NCBI GenBank assembly: GCA_964569815.1
Contig: CAZMUN010000030.1
Span: forward strand, 1-12,764
Origin: CAZMUN01 sp964569815
GTDB lineage: Archaea > Iainarchaeota > Iainarchaeia > Iainarchaeales > GCA-2688035
DNA length: 12,764 bases
Reading direction: 5' to 3'
Shown: positions 5,274-11,256 of the stretch, one piece after another
Layout of the letters: each line of letters starts with the position of its first letter
How positions within the stretch are numbered: position 1 is the stretch's first letter
Program-made: the position numbers and the translations under genes
Notes under the pieces: model-generated
What the model was told of the DNA's origin: nothing
Seen by the model: the letters and a program-made list of their open reading frames with translations, nothing else
Databases searched by the model: none

Positions 5274-5373
5274 TGCCGTCTGTTCTTTTTTTGGCCAGTT
5301 TTTAAAATACAGCAGAATTTGTTGTCGAAAAATATTTTTTTTGACCATTTCTTATGGAAAGAGCAAAAAGTAT

Positions 5374-6465
5374 TTAAGCTTGATTTTGTTTTTCGCTGTT
5401 TTCTTTTTCTTTCTCTTCAAGCAGAGGCTTTTTCTTTTTTACAGGAATGTCTTTGAAGGGGTTTTCTATTGCTTCGTCTTTTTTTTCCTGGCCCAGGGAT
5501 TCTGTTGCTTTTTCCTTTTCCTCTTTTTGGGGCCAGGTTTCAGGTTTCTGTTCTCCTTTTTCTGCTTTCAGCCAGGGTGGCTCCTCTTCAGGCATTGGAC
5601 TGGTTTTTGGCGCTTCTGTTTTTTCTTCACCTGGCTTTTCGGGTTTTGGTTCCTGTTTTGGCAGAGGCGTTTCTTCTGGAATCTCTTCCAATGGCTCTAG
5701 CTCTTCTTTTTTTGGCTCTTTTTCTGGTTCGGCTGCAAGGAACTCTTCCACTGGCTTTTCTTCAAGGCCTTTTAAGTCAAAGGGCTTTTCAGCAGTGGGT
5801 TTTTCTTTTTTTGGGTCAGGTTTTTTAATAGGTTTTGAAACCGCAATCAATGGCTGTGGCTCTTTGGCTGGAAAAGCGCCTGTTGCTTTTGGCTTTGAAA
5901 TTGGTTTAGTGGGCTTTTTTGGGGTTTTGGCAGGCTTTGGCTGCTTTGGCTTTGAAGGCTTGGCAGGCTTTGGCTTTGGCAAGGGCTTTTTCTTTGGAAC
6001 CGGGTTTGCTTGTTTTTTGGCCGGCTTTTTTGGCTTTGCTGGGTTTTTTGCCTGCTTTTCTTTTTTTGAGGCTTGGTTTTTTTCTTTTTTAAGCTTGTAG
6101 AGTTCAGTGGTTTCTTTTTTGATTCTTTCTTCTGTTGCTTGAAGCTCTTTTTTGATGTTTGAGGTTTTTTCACGCAGCTGGTTCAAGGCCAGGCTTTTTT
6201 TCTCGAATTCGGCTTGTTTTTTCTTCAAGTCAGAGATTTTTTTGTTCAGCTCCTTTTCCCTTGATTTTGCAGCTGCCTTGGCTTTTTTGATTTTGTCTTT
6301 TTCTGATTTAACGCGCTTTGAAAGCATTTTTTTTAGCTTGTCTTCCAGTGAAATCATTTTTTTTATGAGCTTCATGCCTTTTTTGTCTCGTTCAAGTATT
6401 TCTTTGTCAAGCGTGTCTATTTTTTTCTCAAGCGAATTTTTGCCTTTGGACGGTTTTTTTGCCAT
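5374..6465 (-). CDS. Coiled-coil protein with long Lys/Pro then Glu/Pro-rich tail
   Basis: A 363-residue low-complexity protein of unknown function. Residues about 10-135 are heptad-rich, Lys/Glu/Leu-rich coiled coil (for example LEKKIDTLDKEILERD, ISDLKKKQAEFEKKSLALNQ, KELQATEERIKKETTELYKL). Residues about 136-225 are a basic Pro/Lys/Ala tract (PKPKPAKPSKPKQPKPAKTP) resembling histone H1-type and linker-type tails. Residues about 226-363 become acidic and Pro-rich (EPLEEIPEETPLPKQEPKPE). No signal peptide, membrane segment or catalytic motif is visible. The start ATG 6465 directly abuts the TAA of the upstream gene (TAAATG), so translation is probably coupled. Both genes begin MAKK with a basic N-terminus and a similar SL-x-x-KI coiled-coil opening, suggesting they are paralogues. 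A structural, DNA-organising or scaffold role is inference. Confidence 0.75.
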   Translation of the reverse strand: MAKKPSKGKNSLEKKIDTLDKEILERDKKGMKLIKKMISLEDKLKKMLSKRVKSEKDKIKKAKAAAKSREKELNKKISDLKKKQAEFEKKSLALNQLREKTSNIKKELQATEERIKKETTELYKLKKEKNQASKKEKQAKNPAKPKKPAKKQANPVPKKKPLPKPKPAKPSKPKQPKPAKTPKKPTKPISKPKATGAFPAKEPQPLIAVSKPIKKPDPKKEKPTAEKPFDLKGLEEKPVEEFLAAEPEKEPKKEELEPLEEIPEETPLPKQEPKPEKPGEEKTEAPKTSPMPEEEPPWLKAEKGEQKPETWPQKEEKEKATESLGQEKKDEAIENPFKDIPVKKKKPLLEEKEKENSEKQNQA

Positions 6466-6876
6466 TTATGCCCAGGCTCCTGCTTTCTTTTCAAGGGATT
6501 CAAGCTGTTTTTTCAGGGCCTTGTGCCTTTTTTTGGCCTGCGTTATTCTTTTCTTTTTCTCTTTGTAAACTTTGTTGAGCTTTTCAAGGGAGGAAAGCTT
6601 TTGCTTTAGGCTGGCTTGCTTGGAGGAGGAAGCTTTTTTCACTGAAGCCAGTTTTGCCTTTTCCTCTGAAAAGGTTTCTCTAAGCTTTCTGCTGAGCTCG
6701 TTTTCTGCGTACATTTTTTCAGCCAGGTTTTTCCCCAAAGCGGACTCGTTTTCAAGAAGCTGTTTTCTTAGCTTTGTTATTTCGGCGTTAAGCTCAGAAA
6801 TTTTTTGGTCCAAAGACTTTGGCTTGGGTGTTTTCTTTTTTGCCTTTGAGGGCTTTTTTGTTTTTTTCTTAGCCAA
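6466..6876 (-). CDS. Coiled-coil protein, paralogue-like partner of the following gene
   Basis: A 136-residue protein with a basic N-terminus (MAKKKTKKPSKAKKKTPKPK) followed from residue 21 by almost continuous coiled coil (SLDQKISELNAEITKLRKQL, then LSRKLRETFSEEKAKLASVK, LKQKLSSLEKLNKVYKEKKK, and a last helix ending LESLEKKAGAWA). It lacks the long Pro-rich tail of the downstream gene. The frame starts at TTG 6876: no ATG exists upstream before a stop, and TTG-GCT-AAG mirrors the ATG-GCA-AAA start of the partner. A TATA-like CTATAATC (6902-6909) lies 26-33 bases upstream. The stop abuts the next start without a gap, so the two are one operon, and the products might form a hetero-oligomeric coiled coil (inference). 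The function is unknown. Confidence 0.7.
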   Translation of the reverse strand: MAKKKTKKPSKAKKKTPKPKSLDQKISELNAEITKLRKQLLENESALGKNLAEKMYAENELSRKLRETFSEEKAKLASVKKASSSKQASLKQKLSSLEKLNKVYKEKKKRITQAKKRHKALKKQLESLEKKAGAWA

Positions 6877-6901
6877 AAAACCAACTCTGCTTTAAGCTAA
6901 T

Positions 6902-6909
6902 CTATAATC
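6902..6909 (-). promoter_or_regulatory. TATA-like box for the coiled-coil operon
   Basis: CTATAATC on the plus strand (GATTATAG on the coding strand) is 26-33 bases before TTG 6876. A second candidate, CTATAAAAGG at 6919-6928, lies further out. Confidence 0.35.
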
Positions 6910-6952
6910 GCTATTGTGCTATAAAAGGTTTTCCTATGATTGGCCAGGAGAG

Positions 6953-6962
6953 CTTTAAAAAG
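6953..6962 (+). promoter_or_regulatory. TATA-like box for the MATE gene
   Basis: CTTTAAAAAG lies 22-31 bases before ATG 6984, the leaderless distance. CTATAAAAGG at 6919-6928 is an alternative that would give a leader of about 35 bases. Confidence 0.45.
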
Positions 6963-6983
6963 CCTTTCTAGAGCGATGTTTGA

Positions 6984-8345
6984 ATGGCTCACGATTTTAC
7001 CCAGGGAAGCCTTGGAAAGAAGCTTTTGCTGTTCTCTTTGCCGATTGTGGCTGGAATGATGCTTCAGACTGCCTACAATGTAATCGACACCATCTTTATT
7101 GGAATGCTTGGCCCTGACGAGATTGCAGCCGTTTCTTTGACTTTTCCGGTTGTATTTGTTTTTATTGCTGTGGCATCAGGTTTGGGAATTGGCGCAAACG
7201 CTTTGGTGGCACAGGCTATTGGAAGAAAGGACATTCATACGGCGAACAATTTTGCAGAGCATGCCTTGTTTTTGGCTGTGGGAATAGGCCTTGCTATCGC
7301 GTTCCTTGGCCTGGTTTTTTCCCCAATCGTTTTTTCTCTTATGGGGGCAGACCAAAAGCTTTTGCCTTTGACAATGGAGTATGCTGTCCCGATTTTCTTT
7401 GGAATCATTTTCATGTTTGCTTGGTTCATTTCTGACTCTATTCTTCGCGCGCAGGGAAACAGCGCTGTTCCTATGAGAAACCTCGCCATTTCCGTTGTAA
7501 TAAACATCGTTTTGGACCCGGTGCTGATTTTTGGTTTTGGTTTTGTGCCTGCAATGGGCTTGTTTGGTGCCGCGGTTGCAACAGTTTTTTCAAGGATGGT
7601 TGCAGCAGTTCTAAACTTTTACTACATCTATGGCCCAAATTCGGTGGTAAGGCTTTCTTTGCGTGAATTCAAGCCTTACCCGAAATGCATTAAGAGAATG
7701 GTTTTTGTTGGGTTGCCGGCTTCTGCTTCGCAGACCTTGACTGCCGGCGGCTTCATGTTTTTGATGGGCATTGTCGGAAGCTTTGGAAGCCTTGCAATTG
7801 CAGCCTTTGGAATCGGCTTAAGGGTTATGTCTGTTGGGGTTATGCCTGTTGTCGGGATGTGGTCTGCGGTTGCAAGCATTGTCGGCCAGAATTTTGGGGC
7901 AGGAAACTATGCAAGAGCAAAGCGTGTTGCCTTGCTTGGAAGGAGAATAACTCTGGCAATAACTTTTTTGATTGCGGTTGCTGTTCTTGCCTTTCCGGAG
8001 CAGATTATGGGAATTTTTACCCGGAACGCGGAGGTTGTTTCAATAGGGGCCAGCTTTTTGGAAATCGTTCCGTTTGCTTTCCTGCTTTACGGGGCATACT
8101 GGGTTTTTTTTGGGGCCTTTCAGGGAACAGGAAAAACCCATTATGTTTTGATAATAAATTTCTTTTACTGGGTTATTGCGGTTGCCAGCGCTTTCTTTTT
8201 TTCCCAGGTTTTTGGGTTGCAGGGAGTTTGGCTTGGCTTTGTAATAGCGCCTGCAGTCGAATTCGTGGTTGTGACAGCGATTTTTGTTTCAGGAATATGG
8301 TTCAAAGGCGGGAAAGAGAAAAAGCCTGTTTCCTACAGTTTGTGA
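6984..8345 (+). CDS. MATE family multidrug/Na+ antiporter
   Basis: A 453-residue, full-length MATE exporter with about twelve membrane helices in two similar halves. Typical features are the N-terminus GSLGKKLLLFSLPIVAGMML, the first-helix sequence QTAYNVIDTIFIGMLGPDEI and the stretch GLGIGANALVAQAIGRKD after helix two. The second half repeats the pattern with GLPASASQTLTAGGFMFL and VGQNFGAGNYARAKRVALLG, and ends with a basic tail (GGKEKKPVSYSL). Such proteins export cationic drugs or metabolites in exchange for Na+ or H+; the substrate here cannot be told from sequence. Start ATG 6984 is supported by the TATA-like box 22-31 bases upstream. The gene is divergent from the coiled-coil operon, and its stop falls one base from the stop of a convergent small membrane-protein gene. 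No truncation or frameshift is visible. Confidence 0.95.
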   Translation: MAHDFTQGSLGKKLLLFSLPIVAGMMLQTAYNVIDTIFIGMLGPDEIAAVSLTFPVVFVFIAVASGLGIGANALVAQAIGRKDIHTANNFAEHALFLAVGIGLAIAFLGLVFSPIVFSLMGADQKLLPLTMEYAVPIFFGIIFMFAWFISDSILRAQGNSAVPMRNLAISVVINIVLDPVLIFGFGFVPAMGLFGAAVATVFSRMVAAVLNFYYIYGPNSVVRLSLREFKPYPKCIKRMVFVGLPASASQTLTAGGFMFLMGIVGSFGSLAIAAFGIGLRVMSVGVMPVVGMWSAVASIVGQNFGAGNYARAKRVALLGRRITLAITFLIAVAVLAFPEQIMGIFTRNAEVVSIGASFLEIVPFAFLLYGAYWVFFGAFQGTGKTHYVLIINFFYWVIAVASAFFFSQVFGLQGVWLGFVIAPAVEFVVVTAIFVSGIWFKGGKEKKPVSYSL

Positions 8346-8346
8346 A

Positions 8347-8566
8347 TTAGCTGTAAGCAAGAAAGTCAAGAATTCTGTGGGATGCTGCAAGCAAAACCGG
8401 CAAGACCGCGAACAGCTTGCGCCATTTTATGTTCGCTTTTCCTTTCATTGCCAAAAAGCCCAAGGAGGCTGTTGCAAAAAGAAGCAGGATTGTTGCAATT
8501 TCCCAACAGAACTATAAGCCTTGTGCCAAAAACTTGCATTAAAGCGATTTCTTGAAGGGCCGGCAT
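8347..8566 (-). pseudogene. Frameshifted small two-helix membrane-protein gene
   Basis: The minus-strand frame from ATG 8566 reads MPALQEIALMQVFGTRLIVL and then turns polar. Another frame continues with IATILLLFATASLGFLAMKG, KANIKWRKLFAVLPVLLAAS and HRILDFLAYS to a TAA at 8347-8349. Removing one base in the AAA/GGG runs at 8499-8504 joins them into a smooth 72-residue membrane protein with two helices separated by a basic loop. The continued frame has no start codon of its own before the upstream in-frame TAG, so a one-base disruption is the simplest reading. The ATG at 8566 has a TATA-like box 17-25 bases upstream; ATG 8539 is an alternative start giving 63 residues. It may be decayed or mis-sequenced. 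The family is not recognised. The stop lies one base from the convergent MATE stop. Confidence 0.5.
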
Positions 8567-8582
8567 TAATGGCAGCGGTTGC

Positions 8583-8591
8583 TTATTTAAC
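8583..8591. promoter_or_regulatory. Shared TATA-like box for divergent genes
   Basis: TTATTTAAC lies 17-25 bases before ATG 8566 on the minus strand and 53-61 bases before ATG 8644 on the plus strand. It could drive the ferritin-like gene with a leader of about 30 bases holding an AGGGGGT-type ribosome site. Confidence 0.35.
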
Positions 8592-8643
8592 TTGTTTGCT
8601 GCGGAAGAAAGGGTTATTAGGGTTTGCCAGCAAAGGGGGTATT

Positions 8644-9171
8644 ATGACTGCAATTGGCTCAAAGCAAATTGAAAACGCGTTGGAAAAGGTTTCCTCAAAG
8701 GACTTGAAAAAAGCAGCTGAGGGAATAGAGGTTGCCGCAGGCATTGAATCAGAAAGCATTGGCTTTTATGAAAGGCAGGCTGAAAAATTCAAGGGCGGGG
8801 AAACAGGGCAGTTTTTCATGTTCTTGGTTGGGCAGGAAAAAGAGCACCTTGAAGCCATAAGGAAGCTAAAGGAAGGCCTAGAAAAGCAGGGCAAATGGGT
8901 TGAGGTAAAGGTTCCTGAAAGCAAAAGGCCGGACATTTTTTCAAAAAAAGACTGGGACAAGGGCAAAAAAGAGGGCCTTACAGCTGTCTTGTTTGCCTTG
9001 TGGAAAGAAAAGCAGGCCCAAGAGTTTTACGAGGGCATTGCTTCCAGAGTAGAAAACCGGGCTGTAAAAAATTTTTTTAACGCACTGGCCGAATTTGAAA
9101 AAGGGCATGCAAGGCTTTTGTCAGAGTACGTTGACGACAGCTACTATTCAAGGGAACTCATAATGGGCTAG
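8644..9171 (+). CDS. Rubrerythrin/ferritin-like diiron protein
   Basis: A 175-residue four-helix ferritin-like protein with all six expected diiron ligands: E35 in IESESIGFYERQ, E65 and H68 in QEKEHLEAI, E122 in LWKEKQAQEFYE, and E152 and H155 in FEKGHARLL. The Glu-to-Tyr spacing of seven in helices one and three (E35/Y42 and E122/Y129) is the rubrerythrin pattern. No rubredoxin domain follows, so it resembles the stand-alone rubrerythrin-type domain. Such proteins reduce peroxide or oxidise and store iron; the exact activity and electron donor are unknown. I start at ATG 8644: an upstream extension to 8521 has no ferritin-like sequence and runs through the divergent promoter, while an AGGGGGT ribosome site lies five bases before 8644. 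A terminator-like hairpin follows the stop. Confidence 0.88.
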   Translation: MTAIGSKQIENALEKVSSKDLKKAAEGIEVAAGIESESIGFYERQAEKFKGGETGQFFMFLVGQEKEHLEAIRKLKEGLEKQGKWVEVKVPESKRPDIFSKKDWDKGKKEGLTAVLFALWKEKQAQEFYEGIASRVENRAVKNFFNALAEFEKGHARLLSEYVDDSYYSRELIMG

Positions 9172-9181
9172 CTTGCGTTTA

Positions 9182-9223
9182 AGTGGAATTGTAAAAACTG
9201 GTCCACTGCTTAAAACTTTTTTT
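9182..9223 (+). terminator. Hairpin plus T7 terminator-like element
   Basis: AGTGGA (9182-9187) and TCCACT (9202-9207) are perfect inverted repeats around a 14-base loop, followed ten bases later by T7 (9217-9223). It sits just after the ferritin-like stop, before the convergent mgtC-like gene. In archaea the T run alone may suffice. Confidence 0.45.
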
Positions 9224-9234
9224 CTTGCAGGAAT

Positions 9235-9666
9235 TCAAACCGCTTTTGGCTTTAGGTAAAAGTCAAGCACTTTTCCCAAAATAAGGATAAGCAGTGAAAT
9301 GATTGTTGCCGTTACTGCCAAAAAGTAGTAGCCAAAGCCAACAGCCATTCCAATTGCAGCCAAAACCCATATGTCGGCTGCAGTGGTAAGGCCACGCACC
9401 CTGTTTCTGTCGCGAAAAATGGAGCCGGCTGCCAAAAAGCCGATGCCGGTTACAACGCCTGCGGCAATCCTTGAAAGGTCTGCAGTGGTTGAAGCCGAAC
9501 CCATGAGCGAAACAGAGATAAGCGTAAACATGGCTGCTCCCATGCATACAAGCACATGGGTTCTGAAGCCGGCGGCCTGGGCCCTTGTTTCCCTTTCAAC
9601 CCCAATAAGGCCTCCAAGCAAAGCGCTAATCAAAAGCCTTTCAACAAAAACCCATTCCAAAACCAT
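9235..9666 (-). CDS. MgtC/SapB family membrane protein
   Basis: A 143-residue protein covering the membrane domain of the MgtC/SapB family with about four or five helices. Clear family motifs are LLGGLIGVERETRAQAAGFR at residues 16-35, THVLVCMGAAMFTLIS, RIAAGVVTGIGFLAAGSIFR and VRGLTTAADIWVLAAIGMAV. The last hydrophobic segment ends with YLKPKAV. The C-terminal ACT-like domain present in pathogen MgtC is absent, as in many environmental homologues. Members are linked to growth at low Mg2+ and to control of F-type ATP synthase in some bacteria; the archaeal role is unknown. ATG 9666 gives the conserved N-terminal helix directly. It lies 24 bases after the stop of the dus gene on the same strand, so the two are probably co-transcribed. 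Confidence 0.9.
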   Translation of the reverse strand: MVLEWVFVERLLISALLGGLIGVERETRAQAAGFRTHVLVCMGAAMFTLISVSLMGSASTTADLSRIAAGVVTGIGFLAAGSIFRDRNRVRGLTTAADIWVLAAIGMAVGFGYYFLAVTATIISLLILILGKVLDFYLKPKAV

Positions 9667-9690
9667 TGCTAAGGATAAGGCTTGCTTTCT

Positions 9691-10608
9691 TTAATAATTT
9701 TTCCCAAAGCCTTTTGCAATGGCAGCAAGCTCTTCAAGGGTTTTTGCTTTCTCAAGCCTTGGCACCAAGCATTTGTGTTGGGAAAAGAAGGAAACGGCTT
9801 GTTGCTTTACTCTGCCAAAGTAGTTTATTTCGTGCTTTTTGCACAACTCCAAATATTGGAAAAATGCCTGCTCCCTTGAAACAGGCTTTTTGCCCAAAAT
9901 TTTGGCAAAAATGCCTGGGTTGCCGATTGCAGCCTGGCCAACCATTGCTGCATCACAGCCTGTCTTTGAAAGCGTTCTCTCAAAGGATTCCATTGAATCA
10001 ATGCCCCCGTTGCCGATAACAGGAATTCCAATGGATTTTTTTATGCGCTTTAAGGCAACAAAATCCACAAAACCGCGGTTTTTTTGCTTGACAGGCCTTG
10101 CATGAACTGCAATGCAAGCCGCGCCGGCCTTTTCAACCTGCTTTGCAAGCTTGATGGACTGAAGCACGTTTGGAGAAATGCGGATTTTGGCTGTTGCAAC
10201 AGCCCCCAAATCAACCCAAGAGGAGATTATTTCAGAAACGCGGGAAGGCCTTTTCAAAAGAGCGGAACCGGCCCCCTGGTTTAAAACATTGTCGCTGGGG
10301 CACCCAAGATTCAAATCCAGGAAGTCAAATTGCCGGGATTCAAGGACAAGGGAAGCAGCTTTTTTCATGCTTTCAGGCCTTGCCCCAAAAAGCTGAAGGG
10401 AAAGGGGCCTGTCCTCAGGGCAGGATTGGGTTAAACGGCGGGCAGCAGCATTGTTTCTGATAAGGGCCTCGGAATTGACCATTTCGGAAAAGCAGAGGCC
10501 TGCTCCCTGCTCCCTGCATAAAAGCCTGAAGGCAAGGTCTGTAATGCGGTACATTGGCCCCAAAACCAGGTTGTTTGGCATTTTTTGGCCAGAAATGCGG
10601 AAAACCAT
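9691..10608 (-). CDS. dus: tRNA-dihydrouridine synthase (Dus)
   Basis: A 305-residue FMN enzyme that reduces uridine to dihydrouridine in tRNA using NADPH. It shows the Dus barrel order: N-terminal LVLGPMYRITDLAFRLLCRE, SLQLFGARPESM, the catalytic-cysteine motif LDLNLGCPSDNVLNQGAG (C103), the AKIRIS lysine (K141), VHAR (H169), and the FMN phosphate loop VIGNGGIDS (199-203) followed by GCDAAMVGQAAIGNPGIF. The usual APMAGVTD start reads GPMYRITD here. The C-terminal region is helical, as in the family. I keep ATG 10608 because a TATA-like box (GTTTTATTGT, 10631-10640) lies 23-32 bases upstream; ATG 10581 is an alternative that removes nine residues. The mgtC-like gene follows after 24 bases. 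Which tRNA position it modifies cannot be told. Confidence 0.93.
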   Translation of the reverse strand: MVFRISGQKMPNNLVLGPMYRITDLAFRLLCREQGAGLCFSEMVNSEALIRNNAAARRLTQSCPEDRPLSLQLFGARPESMKKAASLVLESRQFDFLDLNLGCPSDNVLNQGAGSALLKRPSRVSEIISSWVDLGAVATAKIRISPNVLQSIKLAKQVEKAGAACIAVHARPVKQKNRGFVDFVALKRIKKSIGIPVIGNGGIDSMESFERTLSKTGCDAAMVGQAAIGNPGIFAKILGKKPVSREQAFFQYLELCKKHEINYFGRVKQQAVSFFSQHKCLVPRLEKAKTLEELAAIAKGFGKNY

Positions 10609-10630
10609 GGAATAATTAGGGGAAAATAGG

Positions 10631-10640
10631 GTTTTATTGT
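10631..10640 (-). promoter_or_regulatory. TATA-like box for dus-mgtC
   Basis: GTTTTATTGT on the plus strand (ACAATAAAAC on the coding strand) is 23-32 bases before ATG 10608, fitting a leaderless start for dus. Confidence 0.35.
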
Positions 10641-10650
10641 TATTGGGGGG

Positions 10651-10992
10651 TTGGAGGGCAACAGAAACCTGTTATGTAGAAGATGTTTTTTGTGGTTTTT
10701 GGGTAAAAATTTTTTGCGGCAGAAAAAATTTTTGGAGAATTTTTTGAAAAAAACGCGGCCAAAAAAATTTTTTGAAAAACAAGGCAACCAAAGAACAGGC
10801 CGGAGAAAACCCTTTGAACAAAAGAAAGACAAGAGCCTTGCTTTGCACAAAAAGCAGGCAAACGGCTTCAAAAAAACCCGAAACAAATTCCTAAAAAAGG
10901 AAAGCGTTTTCGGTTACCTTTCCAAACAGATTCTTGCAAACCAATTCGCAAAACGAACAAAAATTGGGCTTTTGCCCTGTTTTAACGCTTAG
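10651..10992 (+). CDS. Doubtful Lys/Arg-rich ORF in the AT-rich gap
   Basis: An open frame of 113 codons with no ATG; it could start at TTG 10651 or at later in-frame TTG codons. The product is very basic and Phe-rich (FLKKTRPKKFFEKQGNQRTG, KPFEQKKDKSLALHKKQANG, SVFGYLSKQILANQFAKRTK). The first third is built by the A/T tract repeats, where stops are rare by composition, so the opening there means little; the second half has more gene-like codons. No ribosome site or promoter is placed for it and I recognise no family. It may be a degraded gene or chance. Confidence 0.2.
   Translation: MEGNRNLLCRRCFLWFLGKNFLRQKKFLENFLKKTRPKKFFEKQGNQRTGRRKPFEQKKDKSLALHKKQANGFKKTRNKFLKKESVFGYLSKQILANQFAKRTKIGLLPCFNA
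10705..10779. repeat. Cluster of AnTn tracts (four copies)
   Basis: Four closely spaced A-tract/T-tract units: A5T6G (10705-10716), A6T5GG (10723-10735), A2T6GA7 (10738-10753) and A7T6GA5 (10761-10779). Spacing between the A/T junctions is 18-19, 11 and 28 bases. Such tracts bend DNA; they could be a curved-DNA, nucleoid-protein or promoter-related element. Confidence 0.5.
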
Positions 10993-11045
10993 TGCGGGGG
11001 TTTTTTGGAAAAAAGGGGCCAAAAAGCAATCAGGAAATTTTTCGC

Positions 11046-11064
11046 AAAAAAATTTTTTGAAAAA
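11046..11064. repeat. Second copy of the 19-base A7T6GA5 motif
   Basis: Identical over 19 bases to 10761-10779, about 285 bases away. The shared core ATTTTTTGAAAAA also occurs at 10739-10751. Confidence 0.5.
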
Positions 11065-11154
11065 TGCACCAAAAAAGTTATGTATAAGGACCTGTTTGTA
11101 TTGTTTTGGGGGCTTTCAAGGCGTTTTGGTTTTTTCAAAGCACAAAGAGGGTCG

Positions 11155-11167
11155 TTTTAAATATTTT
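11155..11167 (+). promoter_or_regulatory. TATA-like box for the glycosyltransferase gene
   Basis: TTTTAAATATTTT is one of the best TATA-like elements in the window. It predicts transcription from about 11185-11190 and a leader of about 70 bases before TTG 11257, with a T7 run (11202-11208) and a weak GTGA ribosome site at 11247-11250. Confidence 0.45.
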
Positions 11168-11256
11168 GCAATCTAAATTTGGAGTGCCTGCTGCCTGGCT
11201 TTTTTTCCGCAGTTGCAAAAAGAGAAGTTTTTTTGGGCCAAAGAAAGTGAATTCAA

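Larger units (their letters stand above)
10609..11256. other. 648-base AT-rich gap between dus and the glycosyltransferase
   Basis: This is the longest stretch without a convincing gene. It holds the dus promoter at the left end, a cluster of A-tract/T-tract repeats (10705-10779 and 11046-11064), a doubtful basic ORF (10651-10992), a short frame at 11080-11160 (MYKDLFVLFWGLSRRF, 26 residues) and the strong TATA-like box of the next gene at 11155-11167. I found no tRNA-like cloverleaf, no RNase P or SRP RNA signature, no CRISPR repeat and no transposase remnant. Confidence 0.6.

Noticed and set aside
5324..5344. Imperfect inverted repeat GTC-A/T-rich-GAC
   Set aside because: The pairing is nearly all A-T and no adjacent T run fits either neighbouring gene end, so I do not call it a terminator.
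5447..6100. Long plus-strand ORF rich in Phe, Ser and Gly
   Set aside because: It is the antisense shadow of the Lys/Pro/Glu-rich coiled-coil gene; the composition is the mirror of that low-complexity tract.
7859..8350. Second plus-strand ORF inside the MATE gene
   Set aside because: It is an out-of-frame shadow with Cys- and Gly-rich odd composition; the MATE frame is intact and conserved there.
8521..8643. N-terminal extension of the ferritin-like ORF
   Set aside because: It covers the divergent promoter region, carries no ferritin-like sequence, and a ribosome site lies directly before ATG 8644.
10308..10318. TTCAAATCC resembling a tRNA T-loop
   Set aside because: It lies in the catalytic motif of dus (the LDLNLGCP region on the other strand) and no acceptor or anticodon stems surround it.
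10431..10886. Minus-strand ORF rich in Phe, Cys and Lys upstream of dus
   Set aside because: It overlaps dus out of frame, and the rest is formed by A/T tracts; no start signal or family-like sequence.
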